The translations under genes were made by a program, and so were the position numbers. Source: Thermoplasmata archaeon (GTDB lineage: Archaea; Thermoplasmatota; Thermoplasmata; Halarchaeoplasmatales; Halarchaeoplasmataceae). Taken from it: a stretch of 40,051 nt of DNA. Shown one piece after another: positions 16,907-28,175 of this stretch. Position 1 is the stretch's first letter. Every line of letters starts with the position of its first letter. Location: positions 1 to 40,051 of the forward strand of contig PUNK01000067.1 in assembly GCA_003552585.1 (NCBI GenBank), in the 5' to 3' direction. Under the pieces are notes generated by a model. It saw only the letters and a program-made list of their open reading frames with translations, did no database searches and was not told the DNA's origin.

Positions 16907-17466
16907 AGATAAGCGTGGTCGATAACGGCGGACAGTGGACTCACAGGGAATGGCGTGTTCTGAAGTATCTAAATGTCGATGCGGATATCATCCCAAACAC
17001 CACACCTGGAGATGAGATTATTGCGGATGGGCTGGTATTATCTGGGGGTGCACCTAGGATATCCGATGAAAAATTAAAGCTCGGCAGAACAGACGAATAT
17101 TTTCAGCTAGATATCCCTATACTAGGCATCTGTGTTGGTGCACAGTACATAGCAAGATATTTCGGAGGTGAAGCGGGAAGTGCTCAGACGCCAGAGTATG
17201 GAAAAACCACTGTATACATCAAGAAGGAAAACGACCTTTTCATAGGTCTCCCTGAAAAGATCATAGCATGGGAATCTCACAACGATGAGATAAAAGAGCT
17301 TGGAGATGAGATGGAGGTTCTTGCCAGCTCGGATGACTGCCCTATACAAGCTTTCAAACATAAAATCAGAAAAATTTACGGTCTCCAATTCCACCCTGAA
17401 GTCGAGCACACTGAATTCGGGTCGAAGATATTTGAAAACTTTCTAAAAGTCTGCGAAGTTGATTGA
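16903..17466 (+). CDS. guaAA: GMP synthase, glutaminase subunit
   Basis: A 187-residue class I glutaminase, the separate amidotransferase subunit found in archaea. It releases ammonia for the ATP-pyrophosphatase subunit (guaAB) that turns XMP into GMP; that subunit is not in the window. The N-terminus [18 protein letters not shown], the nucleophile Cys in [12 protein letters not shown] (about 75-86) and [12 protein letters not shown] (His and Glu, about 166-177) complete the triad. Most relatives have ICLGHQ, and here the elbow is ICVGAQ. The start is GTG overlapping the pyrG stop, with GGAGG seven bases ahead. Pairing with pyrG suggests shared control of purine and pyrimidine end steps. Confidence 0.93.
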   Translation: MKISVVDNGGQWTHREWRVLKYLNVDADIIPNTTPGDEIIADGLVLSGGAPRISDEKLKLGRTDEYFQLDIPILGICVGAQYIARYFGGEAGSAQTPEYGKTTVYIKKENDLFIGLPEKIIAWESHNDEIKELGDEMEVLASSDDCPIQAFKHKIRKIYGLQFHPEVEHTEFGSKIFENFLKVCEVD

Positions 17467-17555
17467 ACACGATTGCTTCAATCTTAAAAATGCGAAGTGA
17501 ACACATCGAACTCCGTGTTTTAAAAACAACGCCGATAAGCTTTAAACCCCCACCC

Positions 17556-17565
17556 GTTTATAAGC
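17556..17565 (+). promoter_or_regulatory. TATA box of purF
   Basis: GTTTATAAGC about 25-30 bp before a predicted transcription start near 17586. AGGTAGG (17581-17587) ahead of ATG 17596 could serve as a ribosome binding site if transcription starts slightly earlier. Confidence 0.55.
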
Positions 17566-17595
17566 GAATATCTAAGAACAAGGTAGGAAAGACCT

Positions 17596-20317
<2,722 letters not shown>

Positions 20318-20355
20318 CTAAGTATTTAACTTTTAGCTGTAAATAGATGCCACAA

Positions 20356-20366
20356 CATTTATAACC
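20356..20366 (+). promoter_or_regulatory. TATA box of the FKBP gene
   Basis: CATTTATAACC centred about 28 bp before ATG 20391. This supports a leaderless transcript beginning at that ATG rather than the TTG at 20382. Confidence 0.55.
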
Positions 20367-20390
20367 GAGACTACTTTTGTTTTGGTCATC

Positions 20391-21299
20391 ATGAAGAGAT
20401 GGATCGTTTACCTCCTGGCCATAATAATACTTGTGGCTACGGGAGGAGGAATATACGCAGTTCGTTATATGAATGGTGAAGAGGTAGAGCCAGATATAGT
20501 TGTTGAATCAGGGGATACCGTTTCAGTTCACTACACGGGATGGCTTGAAGACCCTAGGATTTACGATGAAAGAAGGATATTCGATACCTCTAGGAGCCAA
20601 ATCACTGGAGAAACAACATACACATTTACTGATAGACCGAGGGGAGATCCATTCAGCTTCACCGTTAATGAAGGAGAGGTCATACCGGGATGGGAAGAAA
20701 ACGTATTAGGTATGAAAGAAGGAGAATCCCGTACAGTTATGATCCCTCCCGAAAAGGCGTACGATACTCACTCTGAAGACCTTATATTTGAGATAGATAA
20801 AGAAGAGGTAGTTCCAGTTTATGAGAGAATGAATGTATTTCGTTTTCAAGAGATCTACGAACAGGAACCTGAACCTTCCATGTCCGTAGAGAACGTATTC
20901 TGGGGATGGGATATGAACGTTGAATCCATAGAAGGTAATTACGTTTGGTTGAGGAACGTACCCGACTCAGGGGAGACATACAATTCATATCGTCCCGATG
21001 GGCGTGGGTGGACTTCAAAAGTTATTTCTATAGACTCATCTGCTGCAGATGGCATAGGTGAGATAGTCATCGAACACTCTGTCAGGAAAGGTACGGTCGT
21101 TTCTGCCGACTTATTAGCACTGTATGAAGATAGATTTGCAGAGATAGAAGACATCAGAAGAAATGCGGGACAGAGTCCTCAAGCCGAGGGGATAGTAGTC
21201 GAGGTAGGGGAAGACACTATCACAGTAGATTTTAATGAGGAAGTCGCTGGAAAAACACTGAGATTCAGGATAACTGTACTGGAGATAGAAAGGGGATGA
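20391..21299 (+). CDS. Membrane-anchored FKBP-type peptidyl-prolyl isomerase
   Basis: About 302 residues. One N-terminal membrane helix (about 4-22) places the rest outside the cell. The FKBP domain follows (SGDTVSVHYTGWL near 40, IFDTS, then EVIPGWEENVLGMKEGESRTVMIPPEKAY), with an enlarged insertion between the first strands. The end, VDFNEEVAGKTLRFRITVLEI, is the conserved close of long archaeal SlyD-like FKBPs, though NHPLAGK is NEEVAGK here. It should act as a folding catalyst or chaperone for exported proteins, which suits an organism with large secreted beta-rich proteins. The frame opens at TTG 20382, but the TATA box selects ATG 20391. Confidence 0.88.
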   Translation: MKRWIVYLLAIIILVATGGGIYAVRYMNGEEVEPDIVVESGDTVSVHYTGWLEDPRIYDERRIFDTSRSQITGETTYTFTDRPRGDPFSFTVNEGEVIPGWEENVLGMKEGESRTVMIPPEKAYDTHSEDLIFEIDKEEVVPVYERMNVFRFQEIYEQEPEPSMSVENVFWGWDMNVESIEGNYVWLRNVPDSGETYNSYRPDGRGWTSKVISIDSSAADGIGEIVIEHSVRKGTVVSADLLALYEDRFAEIEDIRRNAGQSPQAEGIVVEVGEDTITVDFNEEVAGKTLRFRITVLEIERG

Positions 21300-21573
21300 T
21301 GAACTATAACGAGTACACGCCCAAATAATTACATTTGTCCATGAGAATTATTTGGATGACGCCTCAGGATTTATATATAATATCTACTTCCTTATCTTAT
21401 CGAATGTGGAACTGAGAGGATCAAATTTATAACCCACATTATGTTCCATCAACTAATTGTGTACTGCCGAAAGATGGGTCACTATCGAAACGAACCGCTT
21501 TTTCACATGTATTCGAAGCGGGGGTAAGTAGGAATCAAAGATTCCTCCAACAGGCAAATTGTATCAACAATCT
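21300..21573. other. Intergenic region with hairpin and tRNA-Leu leader repeat
   Basis: No gene seen. It contains a perfect ten-base inverted repeat (CCAAATAATT 21321-21330 and AATTATTTGG 21346-21355), a TATA-like ATTTATATATAATA at 21369-21382, a GCGGGGGTA copy of the tRNA-Leu 5' end at 21518-21526, and a hairpin AGGAATC-AAA-GATTCCT near 21530-21546. A short transcribed RNA ahead of the tRNA is possible. Confidence 0.5.
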
Positions 21574-21658
21574 GCGGGGGTAGCCAAGCATGGCCAACGG
21601 CGCTAGATTCAGGGTCTAGTCCTATAGAGGTCCGAGGGTTCAAATCCCTTCCCCCGCA
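21574..21658 (+). tRNA. tRNA-Leu (CAG)
   Basis: An 85-nt class II tRNA. Acceptor strands GCGGGGG (21574-21580) and CCCCCGC (21651-21657) pair fully, and A 21658 is the discriminator. The anticodon arm is CTAGA-TTCAGGG-TCTAG, anticodon CAG. A long variable arm follows, then the T arm with TTCAAAT. CCA is not encoded and no intron is visible. The T-rich TTTTACTTATTTT just after is a likely end of transcription. Confidence 0.95.
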
Positions 21659-21785
21659 TTTTACTTATTTTGCAATGAACATATGAAATGGAAAAGTAAG
21701 CGGAGGGCAGTCCGGTACAATCTATCATCCGGACATACTTCAAGAACTGGATGATTTTTGATCAGTTCAGCAAAAGAATATAAAC

Positions 21786-21798
21786 TATCACGCTGATA
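21786..21798. promoter_or_regulatory. Short palindrome ahead of P5C dehydrogenase
   Basis: TATCA-CGC-TGATA, downstream of an AATATAAAC TATA-like element and 27 bp before the start codon. The half-sites match those at 11873-11887 but with a shorter spacer, so a common regulator is only a possibility. Confidence 0.3.
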
Positions 21799-21825
21799 TG
21801 TGTGATTAAAAAGAAGGGTGATATC

Positions 21826-23442
21826 ATGTTATGGTCAATCGAAAAACCAAAAAATGAGATGGATAGGATAAAGGATTATGAAAAGGGTTCTAGCGAAAGA
21901 AAACTTCTTAAAAAGGAATTAAACAAGGTTAAAGATGAGGGCTTGGAGATACCTCTCATCATAGATGGAAAAGAGATCAAAACAGACAACGTTCAGGAAG
22001 TATTTTGTCCCCATGAAAAAGATAGGGTTCTAGCGAAAGTACATCTAGCCGGTGAAGATGAGCTGAAAATGGCAATAGATGCAGCACAAGAAGCTCGAGA
22101 AATATGGTCATGTCTGAATTGGTATCACCGAGCGGCCGTATTTAGGAAAGCCGCTGATCTACTGGCCGGACCTAGAAGATACAGGAACATAGCAGCTATC
22201 GTGATGAACCATTCTAAAAACCCATATGAGGCTGAGATCGACTTGGCAGAGTTGGTGGATTTCTGGAGGATCAATTCATATTTCATGAAGTTCATCTATG
22301 AACAGCAGCCGGAACAGTCGGAGGGCGAGATGAATAGGTTGGACTGGAGACCACTCGAGGGTTTCATATTCGCTATACCTCCCTTCAACTTTTACTCTAT
22401 AGCAGGGAATTTACCCTCATCACCAGCTATCGTTGGGAATACGGTACTATGGAAACCATCTTTGAACGTTTCCTTTTCCAACTATGAGATCATGAAAGTG
22501 ATGATAGAAGCAGGTTTAAAAGACGGGGTTATCAACTTCATACCATTCAATAGTGAAAATTCACATATCGTGCTCGATGATCCCGATTTCGGAGGACTCC
22601 ACTTCACAGGGAGTTGCGAGACCCTGTCATTCCTATGGAAAAAGATAAATTCAAACCTACAAGATTATAAAAATTTCCCTCGGATCGTAGGTGAAGCAGG
22701 AGGTAAAGATTTCATATTTATCCACAAGTCGGGAGAGATTAGAAACTCAGCTATGAATATTTTAAGGGGTGGTTTTGGATATCAGGGTCAAAAATGTTCA
22801 GCTGCTTCCCGTGTTTACTGCCCAGAAAGTTACTGGGAAGAATTAAAAGAGATTTTATTAACGGAGATAGAGGAGATCACCTATGGGCCTGTGGATGAGA
22901 TGGAGGATTACATGGGAGCCGTTATCGATGAGGATGCCTTCGATAAGATCATAGAATATATCGAATATGCTCGAGATAATCCTGATAGATACGAGATACT
23001 TTATGGCGGAGGTTATGATGGTTCTAAAGGATGGTTCATAGAACCTACTTTAGTGAAAACGAGTGAACCCAAAGGGAAGTTGATGTCCGAGGAGATATTC
23101 GGCCCGGTTGTGACGATCTTCGTGTACGATGATGATAGATTCGAAGAAACACTCCTATTATGTGATGAAACGTCTCCTTATGCATTGACAGGGTCGATAT
23201 TTGCCAAAGATAGTGAGGCCATACATCTAGCAGAGGATAGATTGAGATATGCTGCCGGTAATCTATACATAAACGATAAACCAACGGGAGCTATCGTTGG
23301 CAGGCAGCCCTTCGGTGGGGCCCGTTCCTCAGGTACGAACGATAAGGCCGGTCACTGGGTCAATCTACTCAGATGGTTGACTCCAAGGACCATAAAAGAA
23401 ACCATCTTGCCTGCTGAAGACTGGAAAAGAGCTTTCATGTGA
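21826..23442 (+). CDS. 1-pyrroline-5-carboxylate dehydrogenase
   Basis: About 538 residues of the aldehyde dehydrogenase superfamily, closest in pattern to the long P5C dehydrogenases that oxidise glutamate semialdehyde to glutamate with NAD+ in proline breakdown. Features are PLEGFIFAIPPFNFYSIAGN (cofactor groove), LHFTGSCETLSFLWK, the Glu in VGEAGGKDF, the catalytic Cys324 in GYQGQKCSAASR and EEIFGPVVTIFVY. A C-terminal PFGGARSSGTNDKAG loop is typical. GGTGAT at 21817-21822, three bases before ATG 21826, sets the start over the upstream GTG 21802. No proline dehydrogenase is nearby, so ornithine or arginine breakdown could feed it. It ends one base from the convergent flavodoxin gene. Confidence 0.88.
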   Translation: MLWSIEKPKNEMDRIKDYEKGSSERKLLKKELNKVKDEGLEIPLIIDGKEIKTDNVQEVFCPHEKDRVLAKVHLAGEDELKMAIDAAQEAREIWSCLNWYHRAAVFRKAADLLAGPRRYRNIAAIVMNHSKNPYEAEIDLAELVDFWRINSYFMKFIYEQQPEQSEGEMNRLDWRPLEGFIFAIPPFNFYSIAGNLPSSPAIVGNTVLWKPSLNVSFSNYEIMKVMIEAGLKDGVINFIPFNSENSHIVLDDPDFGGLHFTGSCETLSFLWKKINSNLQDYKNFPRIVGEAGGKDFIFIHKSGEIRNSAMNILRGGFGYQGQKCSAASRVYCPESYWEELKEILLTEIEEITYGPVDEMEDYMGAVIDEDAFDKIIEYIEYARDNPDRYEILYGGGYDGSKGWFIEPTLVKTSEPKGKLMSEEIFGPVVTIFVYDDDRFEETLLLCDETSPYALTGSIFAKDSEAIHLAEDRLRYAAGNLYINDKPTGAIVGRQPFGGARSSGTNDKAGHWVNLLRWLTPRTIKETILPAEDWKRAFM

Positions 23443-23443
23443 A

Positions 23444-23884
23444 CTATGTCCTGATCAGTTTTTTAGAGAATCGATCGAGATCGCCTTTCCAATTAATGGG
23501 TAGCGCCTCTCCATCTTCTGCCCCTACTTTTCCGATCTTGAAATCGACTTCAGCGATCTTTTTCATCTTCTTTTTCTTTAGTATCTTCTCCATGCTATTT
23601 AACCAATCTCTCTTCACGGAGTGAGTGTTTATAATCCCGTATGGTTTACCTTCTAGACCTTCGATCTTTTTCATGAACTTCCTCATGTCACTCTTGATAC
23701 GGAAAGCTTCAGTAGGAGTTGAGAAAACATATAGATCAGCTCTGGGTATGGTATCTGGTTCCAATTCGGAAGGTTTAAATATCTTGGTTTTGACATTATT
23801 TTCTTTTAAAATTTTTGATAAGTGATCTACTAATTTTTCCCCATGACCGTATCTCGACCAATATATTATCACACATCTCATCAT
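23444..23884 (-). CDS. Flavodoxin-family protein
   Basis: About 146 residues with a flavodoxin-like fold. The N-terminal strand and phosphate loop read RCVIIYWSRYGHGEKLVDHL (residues 3-22), in place of the usual SxTGxT loop. VFSTPTEAFRIKSDMRKFM corresponds to the flavin-ring loop, and a KPYGIINTHS strand follows. FMN-dependent electron carriers and NAD(P)H:quinone-type enzymes share this fold; the partner is unknown. The frame opens further upstream at 23944, but GGTGA a few bases before ATG 23884 and the family's N-terminus fix the start. It converges on the P5C dehydrogenase gene with a one-base gap. Confidence 0.78.
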   Translation of the reverse strand: MMRCVIIYWSRYGHGEKLVDHLSKILKENNVKTKIFKPSELEPDTIPRADLYVFSTPTEAFRIKSDMRKFMKKIEGLEGKPYGIINTHSVKRDWLNSMEKILKKKKMKKIAEVDFKIGKVGAEDGEALPINWKGDLDRFSKKLIRT

Positions 23885-23944
23885 ATTCACCCGATACGAT
23901 AAGTTTCTATGAGTATTTAAAGTTAGCTCGAGGGCTATGTTCAA

Positions 23945-24323
23945 GAAATCAGATCTATTCAGAGTGCGATCAGGGATCGTATGTATAAGATATCCATCAT
24001 CGGCTTTCTAGAGGGTCAAGAACTCGTTATTTCCAGTGCTTATTGGACTGTAGCTTCTCCGGATAAGACTTATGCCTGATGACCTTAAATGTCAGTTCAA
24101 TGGTTAAGAGTAAATCTGTTCGTCTGCACAGATGATTTCGTTCTAACTAAGGCTGGAATTCTGGACAGTGTGAAACTCATTAGCATCGTAACTAATGAGT
24201 GAACTTCCCTCTGAAAAAAATAAGTGACAGCATAGCTGGAAGACTTGAGTATCTCTATCATAATCAGTTAGATAAATGAAGTCACAGAAAAATAAAAATT
24301 GGTTTAGGATGATATGTTAGATA
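23945..24323. other. 379-bp intergenic stretch with a perfect 9-bp hairpin
   Basis: No reading frame of interest on either strand. An inverted repeat of nine bases, ACTCATTAG (24175-24183) and CTAATGAGT (24192-24200) with an eight-base loop, is followed after about ten bases by a run of seven A. The spacing would fit an RNA gene of 150-250 nt, but no box motifs confirm a C/D or H/ACA RNA. Confidence 0.5.
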
Positions 24324-24845
24324 ATGCCGATAGGATTTAGAGATGTGGAATTGAAAGACATTTCAATGATCACTAGATGGAAGAAGGATCCCTACATCAA
24401 GAAGATGGCCTTGGACCCCGAAAAAGATATCAAAGAGGAAGATGAGGGCGAGGAGATCAAAAAGTATATTGAGGGTGAAAAGAAGGGGGGTTACAAGATA
24501 ATTCAAGTGGATGATGCAGAGGATATAGGTTATATCAGAGTCGATTGGATTGACAGAAATCGGAGCATCGCCTGGCTGCGTTTTGCCATAGGAGAGCATA
24601 GAGGGGAAGGTTACGGCAGTAAGTGCTTGAAAAAGTTCACCGACGGCCTCTTCGAAGGAGGTTGTGTTAGGATAGAGGCAGAGGTATACAGGGAAAACAT
24701 ACCTTCACAGAGGGTGTTGGAAAAGGTTGGATTCAAGAGAGAAGGGATAAAAAGGAATGCTCATTTTGACGGAGAGGATTATACCGATATCTATATATAC
24801 GGGATTATAAAAGAAGACTTGGACGAGGATGACATACACAGGTAA
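24324..24845 (+). CDS. GNAT N-acetyltransferase (RimJ/RimL-like)
   Basis: A 173-residue acetyl-CoA-dependent acyltransferase. IGFRDVELKDISMITRWKKDP is the typical N-terminus of the RimJ/RimL/aminoglycoside-acetyltransferase branch. The acetyl-CoA loop (motif A) is IGEHRGEGYGSKCLKKF (about 89-105), and the C-terminal NIPSQRVLEKVGFKREG (about 127-143) is motif B. The substrate, a protein N-terminus or small amine, cannot be read from the sequence. It stands alone with 104 bp to the next gene on the same strand and may share its transcript. Confidence 0.87.
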   Translation: MPIGFRDVELKDISMITRWKKDPYIKKMALDPEKDIKEEDEGEEIKKYIEGEKKGGYKIIQVDDAEDIGYIRVDWIDRNRSIAWLRFAIGEHRGEGYGSKCLKKFTDGLFEGGCVRIEAEVYRENIPSQRVLEKVGFKREGIKRNAHFDGEDYTDIYIYGIIKEDLDEDDIHR

Positions 24846-24949
24846 TTCTGAAATCATTCAGTGAATATCTGGGGTCTTTTTCAGTATCCGACCATCAAAT
24901 CTAAATCTCAGCTATCTGTTATCGAGTGAACAACAAGGATAGGTAGCTC

Positions 24950-25960
24950 ATGAAAGATGAAAACTATACGTTCGAGATAGGGCCTATAAGACCACCCAAC
25001 GAAGGAGGAGAGAGATCTCTTTTATTGAGACCTACTCGTAACTGTTCTTGGAATAGATGCGCTTTCTGCCCTTTTTATAACGGAAAAAAGTTTCGGATCA
25101 GAGATGTTGAAGAGGTTAAAAAGGATATAGATTCGATCAAAAACATCAAAGATATTTTGACCGAAGGTTCTAAAGAAGTTAATAAGGTACCCTACAATTG
25201 TTTATCGATCGTTTCGGATTGGATGAAAAGGAGTGAGAAAACGGTGTTCCTTCAGGATTCGAACTCCATGATAATGCCTGCTGATCAACTGGTAGAAATA
25301 CTAGGGTATCTCATGAAAAGCTTTCCTTCCATCGAGAGGATCACTTCCTATGCTAGGTCGGATACCATAGTGAGAAAGAATATGAGGGAGTTGAGCAAGA
25401 TCAGAGATGCTGGATTAACAAGATTACACGTCGGATTGGAGAGTGGTGACGATGAAGTCCTTAAATTGGTAGAAAAGGGAGTCACTTCTGAACAGCATAT
25501 CGAAGGTGGAAAGAAAGCAAAGGAAGCTGGATTCGAACTTTCCGAGTACGTTATGCCCGGGTTGGGTGGGAAGAAGTTTTCGAAAAATCATGCTCTGAAC
25601 ACCGCTAAAGTTCTGAACCAGATCGATCCGGACTACATCAGGATGCGTCCGCTTCATGTGTACCATATGAGTGATATCTACAAGATGATAAATCAAGATA
25701 AAATCCAGGTCAACTCACCTCATGAAAGATTGAAGGAACTCAAGATCATGGTAGAAGAACTCGACGTGAATTCAAAACTCTGTTTCGATCACAGTTGGAA
25801 CAGCTGGAGAAACAAAGATGGGGGATTACTTTTTGACATGGATTACGAAGGATACCAGTTGCCTAATGAAGAGAAAAGAGTTTTGGATTTGGTGGCGGAG
25901 GGGTTAGATATCGACGAATCCCTTCATCAATATCCTTTATTTTTTAAACAGAAAATTTGA
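24950..25960 (+). CDS. Radical SAM protein with CxxxxCxxC cluster motif
   Basis: A 336-residue radical S-adenosylmethionine enzyme. The [4Fe-4S] cysteines lie in TRNCSWNRCAFC (Cys32, Cys37, Cys40), the C-x4-C-x2-C spacing of a subgroup of COG1032 proteins with CxWNxCxFC, rather than the usual C-x3-C-x2-C. ITSYARSDTIVRKN, RLHVGLESGDDEVLKLVEKG (the SAM-contacting GLESG) and EYVMPGLGG complete the barrel. The reaction catalysed is unknown. GGATAGG ahead of ATG supports the start. No partner peptide or maturation substrate gene is adjacent. Confidence 0.85.
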   Translation: MKDENYTFEIGPIRPPNEGGERSLLLRPTRNCSWNRCAFCPFYNGKKFRIRDVEEVKKDIDSIKNIKDILTEGSKEVNKVPYNCLSIVSDWMKRSEKTVFLQDSNSMIMPADQLVEILGYLMKSFPSIERITSYARSDTIVRKNMRELSKIRDAGLTRLHVGLESGDDEVLKLVEKGVTSEQHIEGGKKAKEAGFELSEYVMPGLGGKKFSKNHALNTAKVLNQIDPDYIRMRPLHVYHMSDIYKMINQDKIQVNSPHERLKELKIMVEELDVNSKLCFDHSWNSWRNKDGGLLFDMDYEGYQLPNEEKRVLDLVAEGLDIDESLHQYPLFFKQKI

Positions 25961-26289
25961 ACATTTAGCGGTTTTTACTTCTGGCTTTCATGGGCCGATT
26001 GGACATTTGGGTAGCTCTTGAGGGATAGATGAAAGACTCTTATATTCTAGGTATGAGAGGGTTTATGCATGATACGATGCTATATATCGGAGAAGGAGGT
26101 ATATTCGATAAAGATATCATAAAAATATGTGCGATTTCTTTGACATTTTTTAGAGAATGTTACTACGCTTAATAGAATTATTTTGAATGCTACTGTAAAA
26201 TTAGAAATGATTCCATATAAATTTACAAAAACGATTAAGTTATATATTAGTTTGAATCGTAATAGTATTGTGAACTTAAGGGCTAAAAC
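25961..26289. other. 329-bp AT-rich intergenic stretch with a promoter
   Basis: A TATA-like AAGTTATATATTAG (about 26236-26249) probably drives the beta-helix gene. A 39-codon frame at 26053-26172 is open but has no recognised homology. Nothing else is seen. Confidence 0.4.
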
Positions 26290-27636
26290 ATGTTCAGAAA
26301 GATCATCAGCATAGGTATCATTTTGTTATTAATTTCAAGCATATTGATGTGCTATAGAGGAAGAGAAAGAATCGGTGAAGCAGTCAGACCAAAAGAAACA
26401 TATCAGCTTATTGATCCTATAAGAATTGATGATGATGAAGAGATTGAAGGTTTAGCTTTTAAGGAGGGGTGGGAGGGAGATGGAACTAGTGAAAGACCCT
26501 TTCTGATCGAAGGATATGAAATAAATGGAGAGGGTCATGGTTACGGTATATTCATAGGGAATACTACAGCACACTTTATTATAAGAGAGAATTTGGTACA
26601 TGGTGCCAGAGATAATGAGCAAGAATTTTTCCAAAATACAGGGATATATATCTATAACTCAAAGAACGGCATCATAGAAAAAAATTCGATTATTGACTGC
26701 GAAACAAATGGTATCTGGATACGTGAATCGGAGCGCAACACGATCTCTAATAACATACTATCAAAGAATACGATAGGCCTCCGTATAGATGGAAACAATA
26801 ATAGCTTGGAGGCAAACCACGCATCTGAAAATTCTATCGGGATACTTCTTAATGGTCCTTACAATAAAATAATAAGAAATAATGTCATTGACAGTGTTAG
26901 AGGGATTTCTATCACCGGTCCGACCAACAACATCATTGTCGATAACATATTTACGAATAGCAAAAGAAGTGGTTTATTCCTCCTGCATTCGGATGAAAAT
27001 ATTATTGAAAACAACACTTCTTCTAATAACGGTAGGAGCGGATTCTACATCCGAGACTCACACAACAACTCCGTTAGAGATAACCAGGTTTTTGGAAATG
27101 CGAGGAATGGAATACATATTTTTGAATCAGTCAATAACACCGTAGTGAATAACAATATTTCACGTAACGTGCCTTATGGCATCTACCTTAGAAGTACGAT
27201 AAACAATACTATCAAAAGGAACACGATCTTGAATAACGCCCAAAGAGGGATGTTTCTGACCAGGTCCTACGATAATTCGATATTCCACAACAAACTTATA
27301 AATAACCCAAACCACGCATGGGATGATGGGGATAATTACTGGGACGGAGGTGACCCTGAAGAAGAGGGAAAAGGTGGTAATTATTGGTCGGATTATCAAG
27401 GAAATGACAGGGGTGATGGGATCGGAAATATTTCTTATAACATCAGTGGAGATGGTAATCGGGATAATTATCCTTGGGTAGATGTGAATATGATGGAAAA
27501 AATGTTCGAAGAAGATGTTTATACTCATAGTCCAATACACGATCACTTATGGCTCATACCTATTATTCTGTTCGTTATTGTATTTACTACATTATTTGTG
27601 CCATATCTTAGACAAAAGAAAAGAAGATTTCAATAG
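26290..27636 (+). CDS. Secreted parallel beta-helix (NosD/PbH1) protein with C-terminal anchor
   Basis: A 448-residue surface protein. A signal peptide (about 5-23) is followed by GTSERPFLIEGYEINGEGHGYGIFI, the usual entry to archaeal NosD-like right-handed beta-helices. About ten PbH1 turns rich in Asn follow (NTIxNNxxxxNxxGI), then NYWSDYQGND, DGIGNISYNI and DNYPWVD, the standard closing segment. A membrane helix near 418-440 and a basic tail (RQKKRRF) anchor the protein facing outward. Such proteins often bind or cleave polysaccharide, or form the cell surface; no catalytic residues can be named. AAGGG at 26278-26282 may be the ribosome binding site. Confidence 0.85.
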   Translation: MFRKIISIGIILLLISSILMCYRGRERIGEAVRPKETYQLIDPIRIDDDEEIEGLAFKEGWEGDGTSERPFLIEGYEINGEGHGYGIFIGNTTAHFIIRENLVHGARDNEQEFFQNTGIYIYNSKNGIIEKNSIIDCETNGIWIRESERNTISNNILSKNTIGLRIDGNNNSLEANHASENSIGILLNGPYNKIIRNNVIDSVRGISITGPTNNIIVDNIFTNSKRSGLFLLHSDENIIENNTSSNNGRSGFYIRDSHNNSVRDNQVFGNARNGIHIFESVNNTVVNNNISRNVPYGIYLRSTINNTIKRNTILNNAQRGMFLTRSYDNSIFHNKLINNPNHAWDDGDNYWDGGDPEEEGKGGNYWSDYQGNDRGDGIGNISYNISGDGNRDNYPWVDVNMMEKMFEEDVYTHSPIHDHLWLIPIILFVIVFTTLFVPYLRQKKRRFQ

Positions 27637-27702
27637 GCTGCAAAATAGGCATACCACATCAAAAAAGACAAGTTTTAATATGTACATCTTCAATCTCATA
27701 CC

Positions 27703-28104
27703 ATGGATGGTATAAGAATCACGGGACAGAACCTTTATGCTGAAGAGAGGGTAAGAGATGTCCAGGAGCAAGCCCGGTCCATTCTATCTTCTAAAGGATT
27801 GGATGTAGAAAGCCAATACGGACAATATGGCATGTTAAAGGGTGAATCGTTTTTAAACTGTGTGGAAGTGAACCTAAAAGATAGAGGCGAGGGAACCTCG
27901 ATTGAGATAGACTATGGTATGACAACATTAGGTGTTATCTTGACTTTGGTGGGATTGATCATCGGTGTAGTGATAGGAGCTTTATTGGTTATCCTGTGGT
28001 ATCTGAAAACCGATGAATTAAAAAGTTCCTTCGGAAGGGCATATCCTGGATACGGGCCTCCACAGCATAAATATCAGACTTATGGAGATCAAGGTCAGCA
28101 GTAA
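27703..28104 (+). CDS. Small unknown protein with one hydrophobic hairpin
   Basis: A 133-residue protein I do not recognise. The first 75 residues look like a soluble alpha/beta domain (RVRDVQEQARSILSSKG, then NCVEVNLKDRGEGTSIEIDYG). A long hydrophobic run at about 76-103 (TTLGVILTLVGLIIGVVIGA) could be one or two membrane passes. The tail is rich in Gly, Pro, Tyr and Gln. A TATA-like TTTTAATA about 30 bp ahead of the ATG suggests its own leaderless message. The layout resembles small lipid- or membrane-stress proteins, but no function can be given. Confidence 0.65.
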   Translation: MDGIRITGQNLYAEERVRDVQEQARSILSSKGLDVESQYGQYGMLKGESFLNCVEVNLKDRGEGTSIEIDYGMTTLGVILTLVGLIIGVVIGALLVILWYLKTDELKSSFGRAYPGYGPPQHKYQTYGDQGQQ

Positions 28105-28175
28105 ATGAATTACTGTTGTTGAATCCCACTAAATTACGACGAGTATAGCTGTAATTATACATTATTTGCTGTTTT

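Noticed and set aside
24040-24170. C/D-box sRNA (CTGATGA near 24077)
   Set aside because: No matching D box at the right spacing and no terminal stem.
26053-26172. 39-codon frame reading MRGFMHDTMLYIGEGGIF
   Set aside because: It looks faintly like small DUF370-type proteins, but it is too short and has no ribosome binding site or promoter.
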